Of a stretch of DNA of 64,000 nt, positions 26,345 through 35,420 are shown piece by piece. Below the pieces are notes generated by a model, which saw only the letters and a list, made by a program, of their open reading frames with translations, had not been told where the DNA came from and made no database searches. This DNA is from Paenibacillus sp. UNC451MF (GTDB lineage: Bacteria; Bacillota; Bacilli; Paenibacillales; NBRC-103111): contig NZ_JMLS01000027.1 in the NCBI RefSeq assembly GCF_000686845.1, forward strand, positions 43,293-107,292, in the 5' to 3' direction. The position numbers and the translations under genes are program-made. Each line of letters begins with the position of its first letter. The first letter of the stretch is position 1.

Positions 26345-28722
26345 TTGCTTGGAGCTCTGATTTCAGGCAAGCGTCTCCAAGTATTTAATCAACGTCCTGC
26401 TGCAGCGAAGAAAGCATTTCTTTTAGGAATTGGCTTCGTTATTGCATCCTTCGGAATACTTCCAGCCCCTCCAATTCATGCGGCAGGGCCAATGGTTATA
26501 GATAGCTTTGACGGTCCAATCACACAGAATGAAATTAATTCCTTCAAAACGTACATTCAAACGCTTCAGCCTGTTGTGTGGCCTAATACTGGTTCAATGC
26601 AGAGCGAATATGCTCAAGGAAAAAGCGGCGAAGCCATTAAGGCTATGGGGCTCATGTATGAGCTCACACAGGATACGGCAATCCTCGACCGAATGATCTA
26701 TTTCTGCGACGTTCTCCTATCCCAACGTAATGATATCCTTGCAGCCCCTAACGGCCAGCGTACTGCCTGGACCAATACGATAGCTCCTGTATGGCCAGGT
26801 AACACGACAGATCCAGCGTCCGCAGATTCGGCGAATGGCGATTCCGTAGGCCATCTTGCATACTGCGCCAAGCTGATTCTCCAAACCCCGTCGATCTGGA
26901 ATACAACAGTACCTAACGGAGAGCTTATTCCCATGGGGCAACGTATAAACAGCGCGCTCAAACCTTCGTAACTGAGGCGGAATATGTAACGAATCAATTC
27001 CTGTTCCCGTCATTACTCGATTTATCCAAAGGAATTAAGCTCTACTTCTCTACGCAATCCCCCTATTTGAGCGGCGGCGTATTTCCATGGAACCAACAGA
27101 TGATGATTACTTACGGATTCCAAAATCTTGCGGCTGCACATGAGATATTGGGCGATAATCCTACACTTGTAGCCATGTACGACAATATCGTTCAAACGAG
27201 CCTGAACTGGTTCTTTAATGATGATTCCGCCAAGCAAACCTACGTGGATTCAGCCGGTAATACGGCATATAACTGGGGATATAACCCGACTCTGCTTGGT
27301 GGAGAAGACTCCAATCATGCGAGTCTGGACGTAGCTGGATTTTATCGAGCTTATTTGAGTGGGCGCTATGGAATCACTGCCGCGATGATGAAGCCTTTTG
27401 CCAATATGTACGCTGATGTTATGATGAAGGGTCCTAATTCCTTCTCGGGTCGTGTAGACGGCACCGATGGAACAGGACACGGTGCTCCAACGACGTACGC
27501 ACGGAGTGGAAACTTATTCTTGACAGCTCTCCGTCCGGATATGTATTATGCACTGGCCAATGCGGATCTGCCCAATAAAACGACGACGAGTATGGATACG
27601 TTCTCCAGATTTATGTGGGCGAAGAACTATCGTTATAACCATAGTGATACGCAAGCTCCAACGGCACCGACGAACTTGACCGCAGCAGCAGCATCAAGCA
27701 GTCAAATTAATCTAAACTGGTCAGCAGCTACGGATAACGTAAGCGTAACGGAGTATGAAATTTATCGTGGAACTAGTAAAGTAGGCTCCTCTGTAACGAC
27801 TTCTTACATGGATAAGGGACTTAGTCCTTCTACCGCTTACAGCTACACCGTAAAAGCGAAGGATTCGGCTGGAAACGTATCGGGAGCAAGCAATTCAGCA
27901 AGTGCAACGACTCAGGCAGCGAGTCCTACAACCAATCTTGCTTCAGGTAAAACCTATTCTGCATCGACTACCTGGAGCTCATCATACAGTGCCGATAAAG
28001 CGTTTGACGGAAATACGGGAACCCGCTGGTCCGCATCAAGCGGTTCATTGAATGATCAATGGATTACCGTTGATTTTGGCTCATCTACAACTTACAATCA
28101 GGCGGTGGTTAAAGAAATTTCGTTCCAAAGAGTGACTTCCTATAAGCTGCAATCTTCGGACGATGGGACTAACTTTACGGATATTGCTGGCACAACGGGG
28201 ACGACAATAGGAGCTAATAAAACCATCGATTTCTCTAGTGTAAACAGCAGATATTTGCGGCTGTATGTCAGTACGGCCAGTGCCGTACCGACGGTTGATG
28301 AGATTGAAGTTTATAATACGGGGGCTGCGACGAATCTTGTCATTGGCAAGACATTTAACGCCTCCACGACATGGAGCGCATCTTATGCGGCAGCATTAGC
28401 GTTTGACGTGAATGATGCAACAAGATGGTCTGCCTCCAGAGATAGTCTGAATAATCAATGGATAAGTGTAGATTTCGGTACACCTACGACTTTCAATCAA
28501 GCACTGATTAAAGAAACCACTTATCAGAGAGTTACATCTTACAAGCTACAGTCTTCCAGTGATGGTACCAACTATACTGATATCACCGGAACTGTCGGAA
28601 CTTCAATAGGTGCCAGCAAAACTATAAATTTCACTCCCATTACATCCAGGTATTTACGTATATATATCTCATCGGCAAGCAGTGAACCTACGATCAACGA
28701 GATGGAAGTTTATAACAAATAA
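26345..28722 (+). pseudogene. Secreted glycan-active enzyme (toroid domain + FN3 + two discoidin/CBM32 domains), frameshifted
   Basis: Two frames join into one protein: 26345-26971, then a -1 shift at the GGGG run 26935-26938, continuing to 28722. A signal-like N-terminus (FLLGIGFVIASFGILPAP) is followed by an alpha/alpha-toroid-like catalytic region (GEAIKAMGLMYELTQDT; after the shift GGVFPWNQQMMITYGFQ and EDSNHASLDVAGFYRAY), a fibronectin type III domain (27650-27920), and two F5/8 type C domains (27940-28320, 28333-28719) with matching segments TRWSAS, NDQW/NNQW and RYLR. I cannot name the catalytic family. The start is uncertain: TTG at 26345 is 24 bases from GGGGGG. One missing base in a homopolymer could also be a sequencing error. 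Confidence 0.75.
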
Positions 28723-28731
28723 ACGTACATG

Positions 28732-28771
28732 AAGAGGTCGGGGGCAATTGATGCCTCCGACCTCTTTTTTA
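28732..28771. terminator. Strong bidirectional terminator
   Basis: A 15-base inverted repeat (28732-28746 with 28752-28766, one G-U) with loop ATTGA region and a T run. It separates the convergent glycan-active gene and AraC gene. Confidence 0.9.
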
Positions 28772-28813
28772 TACCTAAGACAAACCTTGCGGTACAGTAC
28801 AATCCCTGCAGCA

Positions 28814-29644
28814 TCACTTTAACTGATGAAGCCTCCTGAAATCCCTAGGCGTAAGCCCCTCATTCTTTTTAAAAGTATTAATAAAATAACTCGGGTTGCC
28901 GAATCCGACCTTCTCAGAAATAGTCTTCACCTCTAAAAATTCCTCCTGCAGCAAAAGTTCTTTCGCCTTCCTGATTCGATAGCGATTTATATATTCAACG
29001 GGTCTCGTACCTAAGGTTTGTTGAAACAATACACAGGTATAATGCGTTGTCACCGATAATTGATCTGCAAGATCCTGTAAAGAAATCGGGTTCGTAAAGT
29101 GCTGCTCGATATACTGGAGTGCAGGTTTCAGCTGTTCAAATTGCTCATGATTGGAACGATTCTCAGAGCTGGAAGTGTATTGAAACAAATCTAAGAAGAG
29201 GCCATAGAGATGATGTGAACTGTCGAAGCTCGCCTTGTTTTTTTTCATGCTCACAATGGTGTTCATTTCATTAAATCGGGCTAGAAAGGGTTCAAGATGC
29301 AGCATGTATAGCACAGTGGACTCATAAAAGTTAAAGGATCGCAATATTTCGTTGACCCATTTTCCATCAAAATCAACCCATTGTAATGTCCATGGTTCAA
29401 TTACCGGCCAATATGCATGGGGAACCTCTGGAAATAGCAGCATACCTTGTCCTTTTGACACGGTTATCGTTTTACCACAAATCTCCAAAACCCCTTGTCC
29501 ATGAATACACTGCAACCACTGGAATCTTTTGTAGCCATCCTTGCGAATAAGTTCTGGTTGGCTTACCCATTGACCGGTCGACGCAACATAAAGGGGCAGA
29601 TTTAAATCGATTTCGGTCAGCATATTCCAATAGACGTTTCTCAT
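28814..29644 (-). CDS. AraC-family regulator (cupin plus two HTH)
   Basis: 276 residues; ATG at 29644 with AAAAGGGGG seven bases upstream. The N-terminal arm is a sugar-sensor cupin (GQGMLLFPEVPHAYWPV). The C-terminal half has both HTH motifs: ISLQDLADQLSVTTHYTCVLFQ and VKTISEKVGFGNPSYFINTF, ending with the usual GLTPRDFRRL. Its upstream region (29668-29698) is nearly identical to the operator ahead of the glycan-active gene at 26345, so it probably controls that gene and itself. Confidence 0.9.
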   Translation of the reverse strand: MRNVYWNMLTEIDLNLPLYVASTGQWVSQPELIRKDGYKRFQWLQCIHGQGVLEICGKTITVSKGQGMLLFPEVPHAYWPVIEPWTLQWVDFDGKWVNEILRSFNFYESTVLYMLHLEPFLARFNEMNTIVSMKKNKASFDSSHHLYGLFLDLFQYTSSSENRSNHEQFEQLKPALQYIEQHFTNPISLQDLADQLSVTTHYTCVLFQQTLGTRPVEYINRYRIRKAKELLLQEEFLEVKTISEKVGFGNPSYFINTFKKNEGLTPRDFRRLHQLK

Positions 29645-29667
29645 ATAAAAACCCCCTTTTCATGTTG

Positions 29668-29698
29668 ATATCAATATTGTTATATTATCATCAAAATT
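29668..29698. promoter_or_regulatory. Operator copy 2, upstream of its AraC gene
   Basis: 29 of 31 positions match 26238-26268; half-sites TCAATATT (29671) and TCAAAATT (29691) are 20 bases apart. It sits 24 bases upstream of the AraC start codon. Confidence 0.7.
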
Positions 29699-29718
29699 TT
29701 TAGATTAATAGAGGGTTT

Positions 29719-29931
29719 ATGTCATCATATTATATAAATATAGTTCAATTTATAGAATTTGGGACAACGGAGGTGGTCGTACACGGTTTAACGAATGCCA
29801 TTGCTCCAGTGCCAGCGAACACTGACCCTTCAGATTGGGTATTTGCTACAGTTAATCGAGTCCAGTTAAACCGAGGAGATGCTAAGTATATTTATGTGCC
29901 TGCCAAAGCCCCGTGTTTATCCGGATTCTAG
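29719..29931 (+). CDS. Small hypothetical ORF, possibly a gene remnant
   Basis: 70 residues from an ATG with GAGGG close upstream, divergent from the AraC gene and downstream of its operator. No signal peptide or recognised motif. The composition is protein-like (DPSDWVFATVNRVQLN), so it may be the end of a lost gene. Low confidence that it is expressed. Confidence 0.35.
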   Translation: MSSYYINIVQFIEFGTTEVVVHGLTNAIAPVPANTDPSDWVFATVNRVQLNRGDAKYIYVPAKAPCLSGF

Positions 29932-29965
29932 TAAGTAATAGTGGTAAGATATAGAAAGAAGGAAG

Positions 29966-30010
29966 AACGGTTGGTTACGGTTTTCCCGAAGCCAACTGTT
30001 TTTGTTTTTT
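29966..30010 (+). terminator. Terminator before the APH-like gene
   Basis: AACGGTTGG / CCAACTGTT stem (one G-U) followed by TTTGTTTTTT. Confidence 0.75.
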
Positions 30011-30041
30011 GGGATATTTTATAAACCAAAGGAGAAGAAGG

Positions 30042-30965
30042 ATGCATTTATTTCAAAAAGATATTTATGATTGGAAATCCTGGGGTACCGTATATCAGTC
30101 CTTAGAGGATTTTCAACCGCTAATCGAAGCCATATTCAAGAAGGAGAAGCTTACTGGATATGAAGATACTTCCCGCTTAACGCCTGGAACCAATGCAGTC
30201 TTCAAAGCGGGGAATTATGTTATTAAAATTTTTGCGCCTAAAGAGTCAGGTGCCAATCCAGATGATGATTATAACGCTGAGCTCCGTTCGATGCAAAGGG
30301 CGATCCAATCAGGAATTCGTGCCCCTCAGCTCATTGCCTCATCAAGGATACAAGACAAGTATGAATTCAAATATTTAATCATGGAGCACATTGAAGGTCA
30401 GGCTGCTGGAGCTGTGCTTAAAGAAGCCACTTGGGAGCAAAAACAGAAGTTCATTCGTAAGCTTAAACGCCATTTACAGAAGATGAATCTTAAGCCAGTC
30501 GAAAAAGCAGATGAAGCTCTCATTAAAGAAAGAGCTATTCAGAATCCTAGATGGAATCGGTTTCCAGATAAAGTCAGGCTGCAAGTCGCAGAATTAATCA
30601 ATCAGTATGAGTGGGCAGATTACGTTTATGTTCATGGCGATCTTACAGCCGATAATATTATCATAGATAGTCACGGTGAGATGTATATCATCGACTTCGC
30701 CGATAGCACTATCGCACCTGCTGAGTATGAATATCCGCCGATATTATTTGATTTGTTCAATTATGATAAGGAACTTATTCATGAGTTTATCCAAGGTATG
30801 GATTATACGGACTTTATTGATAAAGCTTTTATGGTCATGTTAATCCATGATTTTGGTGGGGATTTCGTAAAGACAACGTATGAAAAGCTATCTGGCTTAC
30901 CGATTGTCCAATTGACTGATATTTTTGAAGTAAAAGAATTAATGTATCGCCAATTGAAAATATAA
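30042..30965 (+). CDS. Aminoglycoside phosphotransferase (APH)-like kinase
   Basis: 307 residues from the ATG at 30042 (AAAGGAGAAG upstream). Kinase landmarks of the APH/choline-kinase fold: a lysine strand YVIKIFAPK near residue 65, hinge FKYLIMEHIEG, catalytic loop YVHGDLTADNIIID near residue 200, and metal-binding IIDFADS. Such proteins phosphorylate small molecules such as antibiotics or sugars. No resistance phenotype can be read from the sequence. Monocistronic. Confidence 0.8.
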   Translation: MHLFQKDIYDWKSWGTVYQSLEDFQPLIEAIFKKEKLTGYEDTSRLTPGTNAVFKAGNYVIKIFAPKESGANPDDDYNAELRSMQRAIQSGIRAPQLIASSRIQDKYEFKYLIMEHIEGQAAGAVLKEATWEQKQKFIRKLKRHLQKMNLKPVEKADEALIKERAIQNPRWNRFPDKVRLQVAELINQYEWADYVYVHGDLTADNIIIDSHGEMYIIDFADSTIAPAEYEYPPILFDLFNYDKELIHEFIQGMDYTDFIDKAFMVMLIHDFGGDFVKTTYEKLSGLPIVQLTDIFEVKELMYRQLKI

Positions 30966-30975
30966 CGATAATCTG

Positions 30976-31002
30976 GGACACCCTCAAAGGTGTCCTTTAA
31001 TT
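30976..31002 (+). terminator. Terminator after the APH-like gene
   Basis: GGACACC / GGTGTCC perfect stem, loop CTCAAA, then TTTAATTATTTT. Confidence 0.8.
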
Positions 31003-31086
31003 ATTTTCATTCCAATTATGCATAAATATGGATTTAAGAAAGAAACTACCTATAAGAATATTCGATTTTTATTGCAGGAGGGCATC

Positions 31087-32586
31087 ATGGCAGAGAAGGA
31101 GGAGATAACGGGGGAGATCAGCCCATGGCTGGAGGACAACTTAAGGCAGCTAAAGCAGGAGCTTGGGAATAGTGACGATGTGGCTGTTCGAGACATGAAG
31201 ATTAGTCTTAACTCGAATCGAACCATTCATGGGGCTGTCGTATACGTGGAAGGGCTGTCCAATCTGAATTCCATGATGGAATCTCTACTTGCAAGCTGCG
31301 ATAACAATGTACCCACAGCGTATGATTCACAAACGTTATTGGAGTATTTCAAAAAAACAGTTATTACGGCTGGTACAGTTAAGGATATTGTGCAATGGAA
31401 CGAGCTCTATGAGGCACTGCTCTCTGGGCATAGCATTTTGATGCTTGAGGGATGTAATAGGGGGTTGGCCATTGGTACTAAGGAACTTACGGCACGTTCT
31501 GTCGAAGAACCTAACGTTCAGTCTGTCGTACGTGGACCGCGGGAAGGCTTTACCGAAGTATTACGCTGGAACACCGCTATGCTGCGCCGTAAAATCAAAG
31601 ACCGTAATCTGTGGATGGAAACAACGAGCGTAGGAACGGTAACGAAAACGGACGTCACCGTAGTTTATATTAAAAATATTGTTAATGAGACGGTGCTGAA
31701 GGAAGTACGTAACCGTCTGTCGGCTATTGATATTGATGCCATACTGGAAAGCAATTACATAGAAGAGCAAATTAAAGATAAACGCTATACTCCTTTTCCG
31801 ACACTTTTTAATTCGGAGAGGCCCGATGTCATAGCGGCGGGTATTCTTGAGGGAAGGGTAGCGATTTTAGTGGACGGAACGCCGTTCGCCTTGTTGGTTC
31901 CTGCATTATTTACCCAGTTTTTTCAGTCCAGCGAGGATTATTACCAGCCAGCAGATTTCTCCTCATTTATCCGTCTCTTGAGATTCTTATCGTTTGGATT
32001 GGCGCTCTTAACGCCATCGTTCTATATTGCAATTACGACATTTCACCAGGAGATGCTTCCAACAACACTCCTTTATAATTTGGCGAGTCAGAGGGAAGGC
32101 GTGCCATTTCCCGCGTTTATCGAAGCAATAATGATGGAAGTAACATTCGAAATCTTGCGCGAAGCGAGTGTCCGCATGCCAAGAACGGTAGGGCAATCCA
32201 TTTCTATTGTAGGGACTCTTGTCATTGGACAAGCAGCCGTAGAAGCAGGGTTGGTAAGTGCAGCCATGGTTATTGTCGTGTCTATTACAGCTATCTCTAA
32301 TTTTGTTTTGCCTGCATTTAATTTAGGAATTACGATTCGCATTATTCGCTTTATGCTGATGATGCTTGCCGCATCGTTTGGACTGTATGGAATCTTCCTT
32401 GGGATTATAGCTATCGTTCTTCATATGTGTGGTGTTACGTCTTTCGGTGTGCCTTACATGTCACCGCTTGCTCCGTTCCATCTCACGGATCAAAAAGACA
32501 CGTTATTCCGATTTTCGTTTCCGAACTTTATTACAAGACCAAAGATGCTGCGGCCTAAAGATCTCGTTCGGCAAAAGCGTAAGTGA
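31087..32586 (+). CDS. Spore germinant receptor A subunit (GerAA/GerKA family)
   Basis: 499 residues from the ATG at 31087, preceded by CAGGAGGGC; the frame extends upstream to 31018 without a good site. The hydrophilic N-terminal half (residues about 1-250, with FTEVLRWNTAMLRRKIKD) and a membrane domain with several helices (FIRLLRFLSFGLALLTPSFYIA) are typical of A subunits sitting in the inner spore membrane. First gene of the A-C-D-B operon 31087-35161, whose gaps are 10-14 bases. Expression in the forespore is expected, but I could not find a convincing sigma-G promoter. Confidence 0.93.
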   Translation: MAEKEEITGEISPWLEDNLRQLKQELGNSDDVAVRDMKISLNSNRTIHGAVVYVEGLSNLNSMMESLLASCDNNVPTAYDSQTLLEYFKKTVITAGTVKDIVQWNELYEALLSGHSILMLEGCNRGLAIGTKELTARSVEEPNVQSVVRGPREGFTEVLRWNTAMLRRKIKDRNLWMETTSVGTVTKTDVTVVYIKNIVNETVLKEVRNRLSAIDIDAILESNYIEEQIKDKRYTPFPTLFNSERPDVIAAGILEGRVAILVDGTPFALLVPALFTQFFQSSEDYYQPADFSSFIRLLRFLSFGLALLTPSFYIAITTFHQEMLPTTLLYNLASQREGVPFPAFIEAIMMEVTFEILREASVRMPRTVGQSISIVGTLVIGQAAVEAGLVSAAMVIVVSITAISNFVLPAFNLGITIRIIRFMLMMLAASFGLYGIFLGIIAIVLHMCGVTSFGVPYMSPLAPFHLTDQKDTLFRFSFPNFITRPKMLRPKDLVRQKRK

Positions 32587-32599
32587 GGAGGGAGCAGAC

Positions 32600-33802
32600 G
32601 TGGGACATGTTATTGTGAAAAGTCTGTGCCTGTGTCTAGTCACTTTGATGTTAAGCGGCTGCTGGAGTCGTCATGAGCTTAACGATATGAGCATTGCTGT
32701 GGGGATGGGTATCGATAGAATAGGTGACAAATACAATGTTACTGTTCAAACGGTGAACCCAGGGCAGGTCGCAGTAAAAAAGGGTCCAGCGACAAACGCA
32801 AGTCCAGTAATTACCTACGAAGAAGTTGGAGCTACTATCCCCGAAGCGTTGACTCGGATAAGTGTTAAAGTTCCTCGTCATTTATACTTTGCGCATTTGC
32901 GTATGGTCGTGATAGGTGAAGAGGTGGCTAAAGCAGGGATTAGTAAACCGCTCGATTATTTATCCCGAAATATGGAAATGCGAACCGATTTTTATTTTGT
33001 CATTGCAAGAGAAGCCAAAGCAGCAGACATATTACAGGTACTTACTGTGATGGATCCGATACCATCTAACAATATGTACACGAAGCTTGAGACTTCGGAT
33101 AATTACTGGGCGTCAACAGGTAGCATGAATCTTAATAATTTACTTCAGGATTTGGGAGCAAACGGCAAATCTCCGACTATGACTGGGATTGAAATTAGCG
33201 GTAGTCTTAAGCCTGGTGACAAAACATCCGTTGGGCAATATGTTAATCCTCCTGCACTATTAAAATATGCCGGTATGGCTGCATTTAATGAAGACCGGTT
33301 TGTCGGATGGTTGGATGAAAATGACACGAAGGCGCTAAATTACGTACTCGATTCTGTCCATCAATCGGCAGGCCATATTGCATGCCCAGGAGGGGAAGGC
33401 TTATTGACGATGCAGGTTATCCGTTCTAAAGCGGTCATCAAATCAAGCATTAATAACGGAAAGCCCGAGTTCGATGTGAATATTAGACTTGAACAAGATA
33501 TAGCCGATGCCGAATGTAAGATAGATCTCTCAAATGCATCTATAGTCAATGAATTGAAAAGAAAATCCGACAGCCAAATGGAAGCATTAATCTCCACGTC
33601 CATCAAAAAAATCCAAAAAAAATACGGTACGGATATATACGGATTTGGCGAAACGCTTCATCAAAAGCATCCTAAGGTTTGGCATGAAATCAAGGATTGG
33701 AAGCAAGTATTCAAAACGGTCAAAATACGAGTCCATGTGAACACTATCCTTCGTCGGATGGGAACCATTTTGCAACCAATAGACATGATTACCAAAGAAT
33801 AA
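32600..33802 (+). CDS. Spore germinant receptor C subunit (lipoprotein, GerAC/GerKC family)
   Basis: 400 residues from a GTG at 32600, six bases after GAGGAGGGA. Lipobox LMLSGC followed by WSRHELNDMSIAVGMGID, the characteristic opening of GerC lipoproteins. The remaining sequence matches the three-domain C subunit in length, including VPRHLYFAHLRMVVIGEE. Anchored on the outer face of the inner spore membrane; 13 bases after the A gene. Confidence 0.93.
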   Translation: MGHVIVKSLCLCLVTLMLSGCWSRHELNDMSIAVGMGIDRIGDKYNVTVQTVNPGQVAVKKGPATNASPVITYEEVGATIPEALTRISVKVPRHLYFAHLRMVVIGEEVAKAGISKPLDYLSRNMEMRTDFYFVIAREAKAADILQVLTVMDPIPSNNMYTKLETSDNYWASTGSMNLNNLLQDLGANGKSPTMTGIEISGSLKPGDKTSVGQYVNPPALLKYAGMAAFNEDRFVGWLDENDTKALNYVLDSVHQSAGHIACPGGEGLLTMQVIRSKAVIKSSINNGKPEFDVNIRLEQDIADAECKIDLSNASIVNELKRKSDSQMEALISTSIKKIQKKYGTDIYGFGETLHQKHPKVWHEIKDWKQVFKTVKIRVHVNTILRRMGTILQPIDMITKE

Positions 33803-33812
33803 GGAGCAGCTC

Positions 33813-34046
33813 ATGTGGCTTTTAATAGGGATTGTCTTGACTTTAGTATGGACTTGTCTTAAGGAATACCCTAGATTGTGGAAGGAACGAAGGAAGAAGG
33901 AACTTGTCCTGCTGACTCTGGTTACTATCGTAGTTAGCGCGCTAAGTTTAGCAGAAAGTATCGGAGCTCACCTACCGAACCCGCTCGATTGGATTGCCAT
34001 GGCATTAGGTCCGTATCCAAAGGCGGTTTATTCCCTATTTCGATGA
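33813..34046 (+). CDS. Small two-helix germinant receptor D subunit
   Basis: 77 residues with two hydrophobic segments (MWLLIGIVLTLVWTCL and LVLLTLVTIVVSALSLAES). It starts 10 bases after the C gene (AAGGAGC site) and lies before the B gene. Short two-helix D proteins encoded inside some ger operons modulate germination; assignment is by position, size and topology. Confidence 0.8.
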   Translation: MWLLIGIVLTLVWTCLKEYPRLWKERRKKELVLLTLVTIVVSALSLAESIGAHLPNPLDWIAMALGPYPKAVYSLFR

Positions 34047-34060
34047 AAGGAGACTTGACG

Positions 34061-35161
34061 ATGCTGAACCAAGGGAGTATAACCAATCGTTCGTTTGCGA
34101 TACTAGTTACTTTTTTTATGATTGGTACATCCATTCTTATTACTCCCTCAGCTCTTGCCCATGAAGCGAAACAAGATGCCTGGATCGCTTGTTTCACAGG
34201 TATCGGTATTAATTTATTACTCTGTCTGTTATATATCGCGCTAGGTAAACGTCAGGAAAATCAGACATTAGTCCAATTTTGTGAAACCGTGCTTGGGAAG
34301 TGGATAGGTAAGATCATAGCTATGGCCTTCGTGTTGTTTTTTTATTTACTGGCCTCGTTAATGATCGGGGATTTAGGCTATTTCCTAACATCGCAGATTA
34401 TGCAGGAAACACCCTTAGAGGTTGTACAAATGCTGTTTACATTGGTTGTTGTCATGGCAGTTTGGTCCGGCTTTGTAGTGTATACGCGTGCAGCCGAGTT
34501 TTTTTTCCCCTGGATGATTCTTTTGTTCATGCTTCTTGTGTTTCCATTGATACCCAAATTTAACGTTAGGCATTTCTTTCCTATGATGGAATTCGGTATG
34601 AAGCCAATTCTACAAGGTGCATTTACGTTCTCTGGCTTACAGGAGCTGGTTGTCATGTTAATGTTTTATCCGTTTGTTAACATTATGAAAGGTCGTTTGA
34701 ATGGATTTATTACGGGTATTATGATTGGCGGAGCTATTCTTCTTGTTACAACGCTTGGAAGCATTGCGGTACTTGGAGTGACACTGACAACGAATCAACT
34801 ATTTCCTGCTTATACGCTTGCTAAAAATATTAGCATTGGCCATTTTCTTGAAAGGGTAGAAGGGATTTTGATCTCCATTTGGGTTTTATCGATTTTTGTT
34901 AAAATCGTGTTAACGTTTCACGCTTCACTGATAGGATTAGTTCAAATATTGAATATTAAAGATGAAAAGCCTCTCATTGCTCCATTAGCCTTGGGCATGA
35001 TCGTCCTGTCCATTATGTGTTATCCGAATACCATCTTTATAAATGATTATTTATCGAAAAATTGGGGGCCATTTGCCCTTATTTTTACATTGTTCCTTCC
35101 CGTAATGCTGCTAATTGTGTCGTCGGTTACTCGAAAACGCATTAAGATGAATAGACCTTAA
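34061..35161 (+). CDS. Spore germinant receptor B subunit (GerAB/GerKB, APC-fold)
   Basis: 366 residues from the ATG at 34061 (AAAGGAGAC upstream; the longer frame from 33989 overlaps the D gene). About ten membrane segments; the opening ITNRSFAILVTFFMIGTSIL and the helix-break ITPSALAHEAKQDAW are typical of the B subunit, which binds the germinant. Last gene of the operon. Confidence 0.93.
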   Translation: MLNQGSITNRSFAILVTFFMIGTSILITPSALAHEAKQDAWIACFTGIGINLLLCLLYIALGKRQENQTLVQFCETVLGKWIGKIIAMAFVLFFYLLASLMIGDLGYFLTSQIMQETPLEVVQMLFTLVVVMAVWSGFVVYTRAAEFFFPWMILLFMLLVFPLIPKFNVRHFFPMMEFGMKPILQGAFTFSGLQELVVMLMFYPFVNIMKGRLNGFITGIMIGGAILLVTTLGSIAVLGVTLTTNQLFPAYTLAKNISIGHFLERVEGILISIWVLSIFVKIVLTFHASLIGLVQILNIKDEKPLIAPLALGMIVLSIMCYPNTIFINDYLSKNWGPFALIFTLFLPVMLLIVSSVTRKRIKMNRP

Positions 35162-35226
35162 ACTAGGCTTTACATCAAAGGCTGCACCTCCGACCAGGAG
35201 GGGAATAAGGCCGATGTATGCAGTAA

Positions 35227-35385
35227 CGAATCAAGAGATGCGGACAGGATGTGCAGCGTGATCGTATTGAATTAGCGAGAGACTTTGCGATGCGACATGG
35301 CGTCATTCTTGTAATGAAAGGCGCTCGAACCGTGACCGTTGAGCCAGACGGAGCTGTCGATCATCGCTGGCGATATTATCGATGA
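35227..35385 (+). pseudogene. Remnant of an ADP-dependent NAD(P)H-hydrate dehydratase gene (nnrD/yjeF C-terminal type)
   Basis: A stop-bounded frame reads CGQDVQRDRIELARDFAM, then GVILVMKGARTVTVEPDGA. This matches the dehydratase pattern in which a VQxDRixxAr helix is followed by a VLKGaxTvi-PdG strand. Only about 50 codons survive; the Rossmann-like core and the conserved aspartate end are missing. A perfect hairpin terminator follows, perhaps the original one. Confidence 0.6.
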
Positions 35386-35390
35386 GCTTT

Positions 35391-35420
35391 AAAAAAGCGT
35401 CCTTCAGGGGACGCTTTTTT
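35391..35420. terminator. Bidirectional terminator
   Basis: AAAAAAGCGTCC / GGACGCTTTTTTT with loop TTCAGG; serves the remnant and the convergent AraC gene. Confidence 0.9.

Noticed and set aside
26935..26945. Programmed -1 frameshift in the glycan-active gene
   Set aside because: The GGGG run allows slippage, but there is no X-XXY-YYZ heptamer and I see no stimulatory hairpin or pseudoknot just downstream; a lost base is simpler.
31003..31086. Sigma-G promoter before the ger operon
   Set aside because: GCATA-like and TATA-like segments occur but not with the required spacing.
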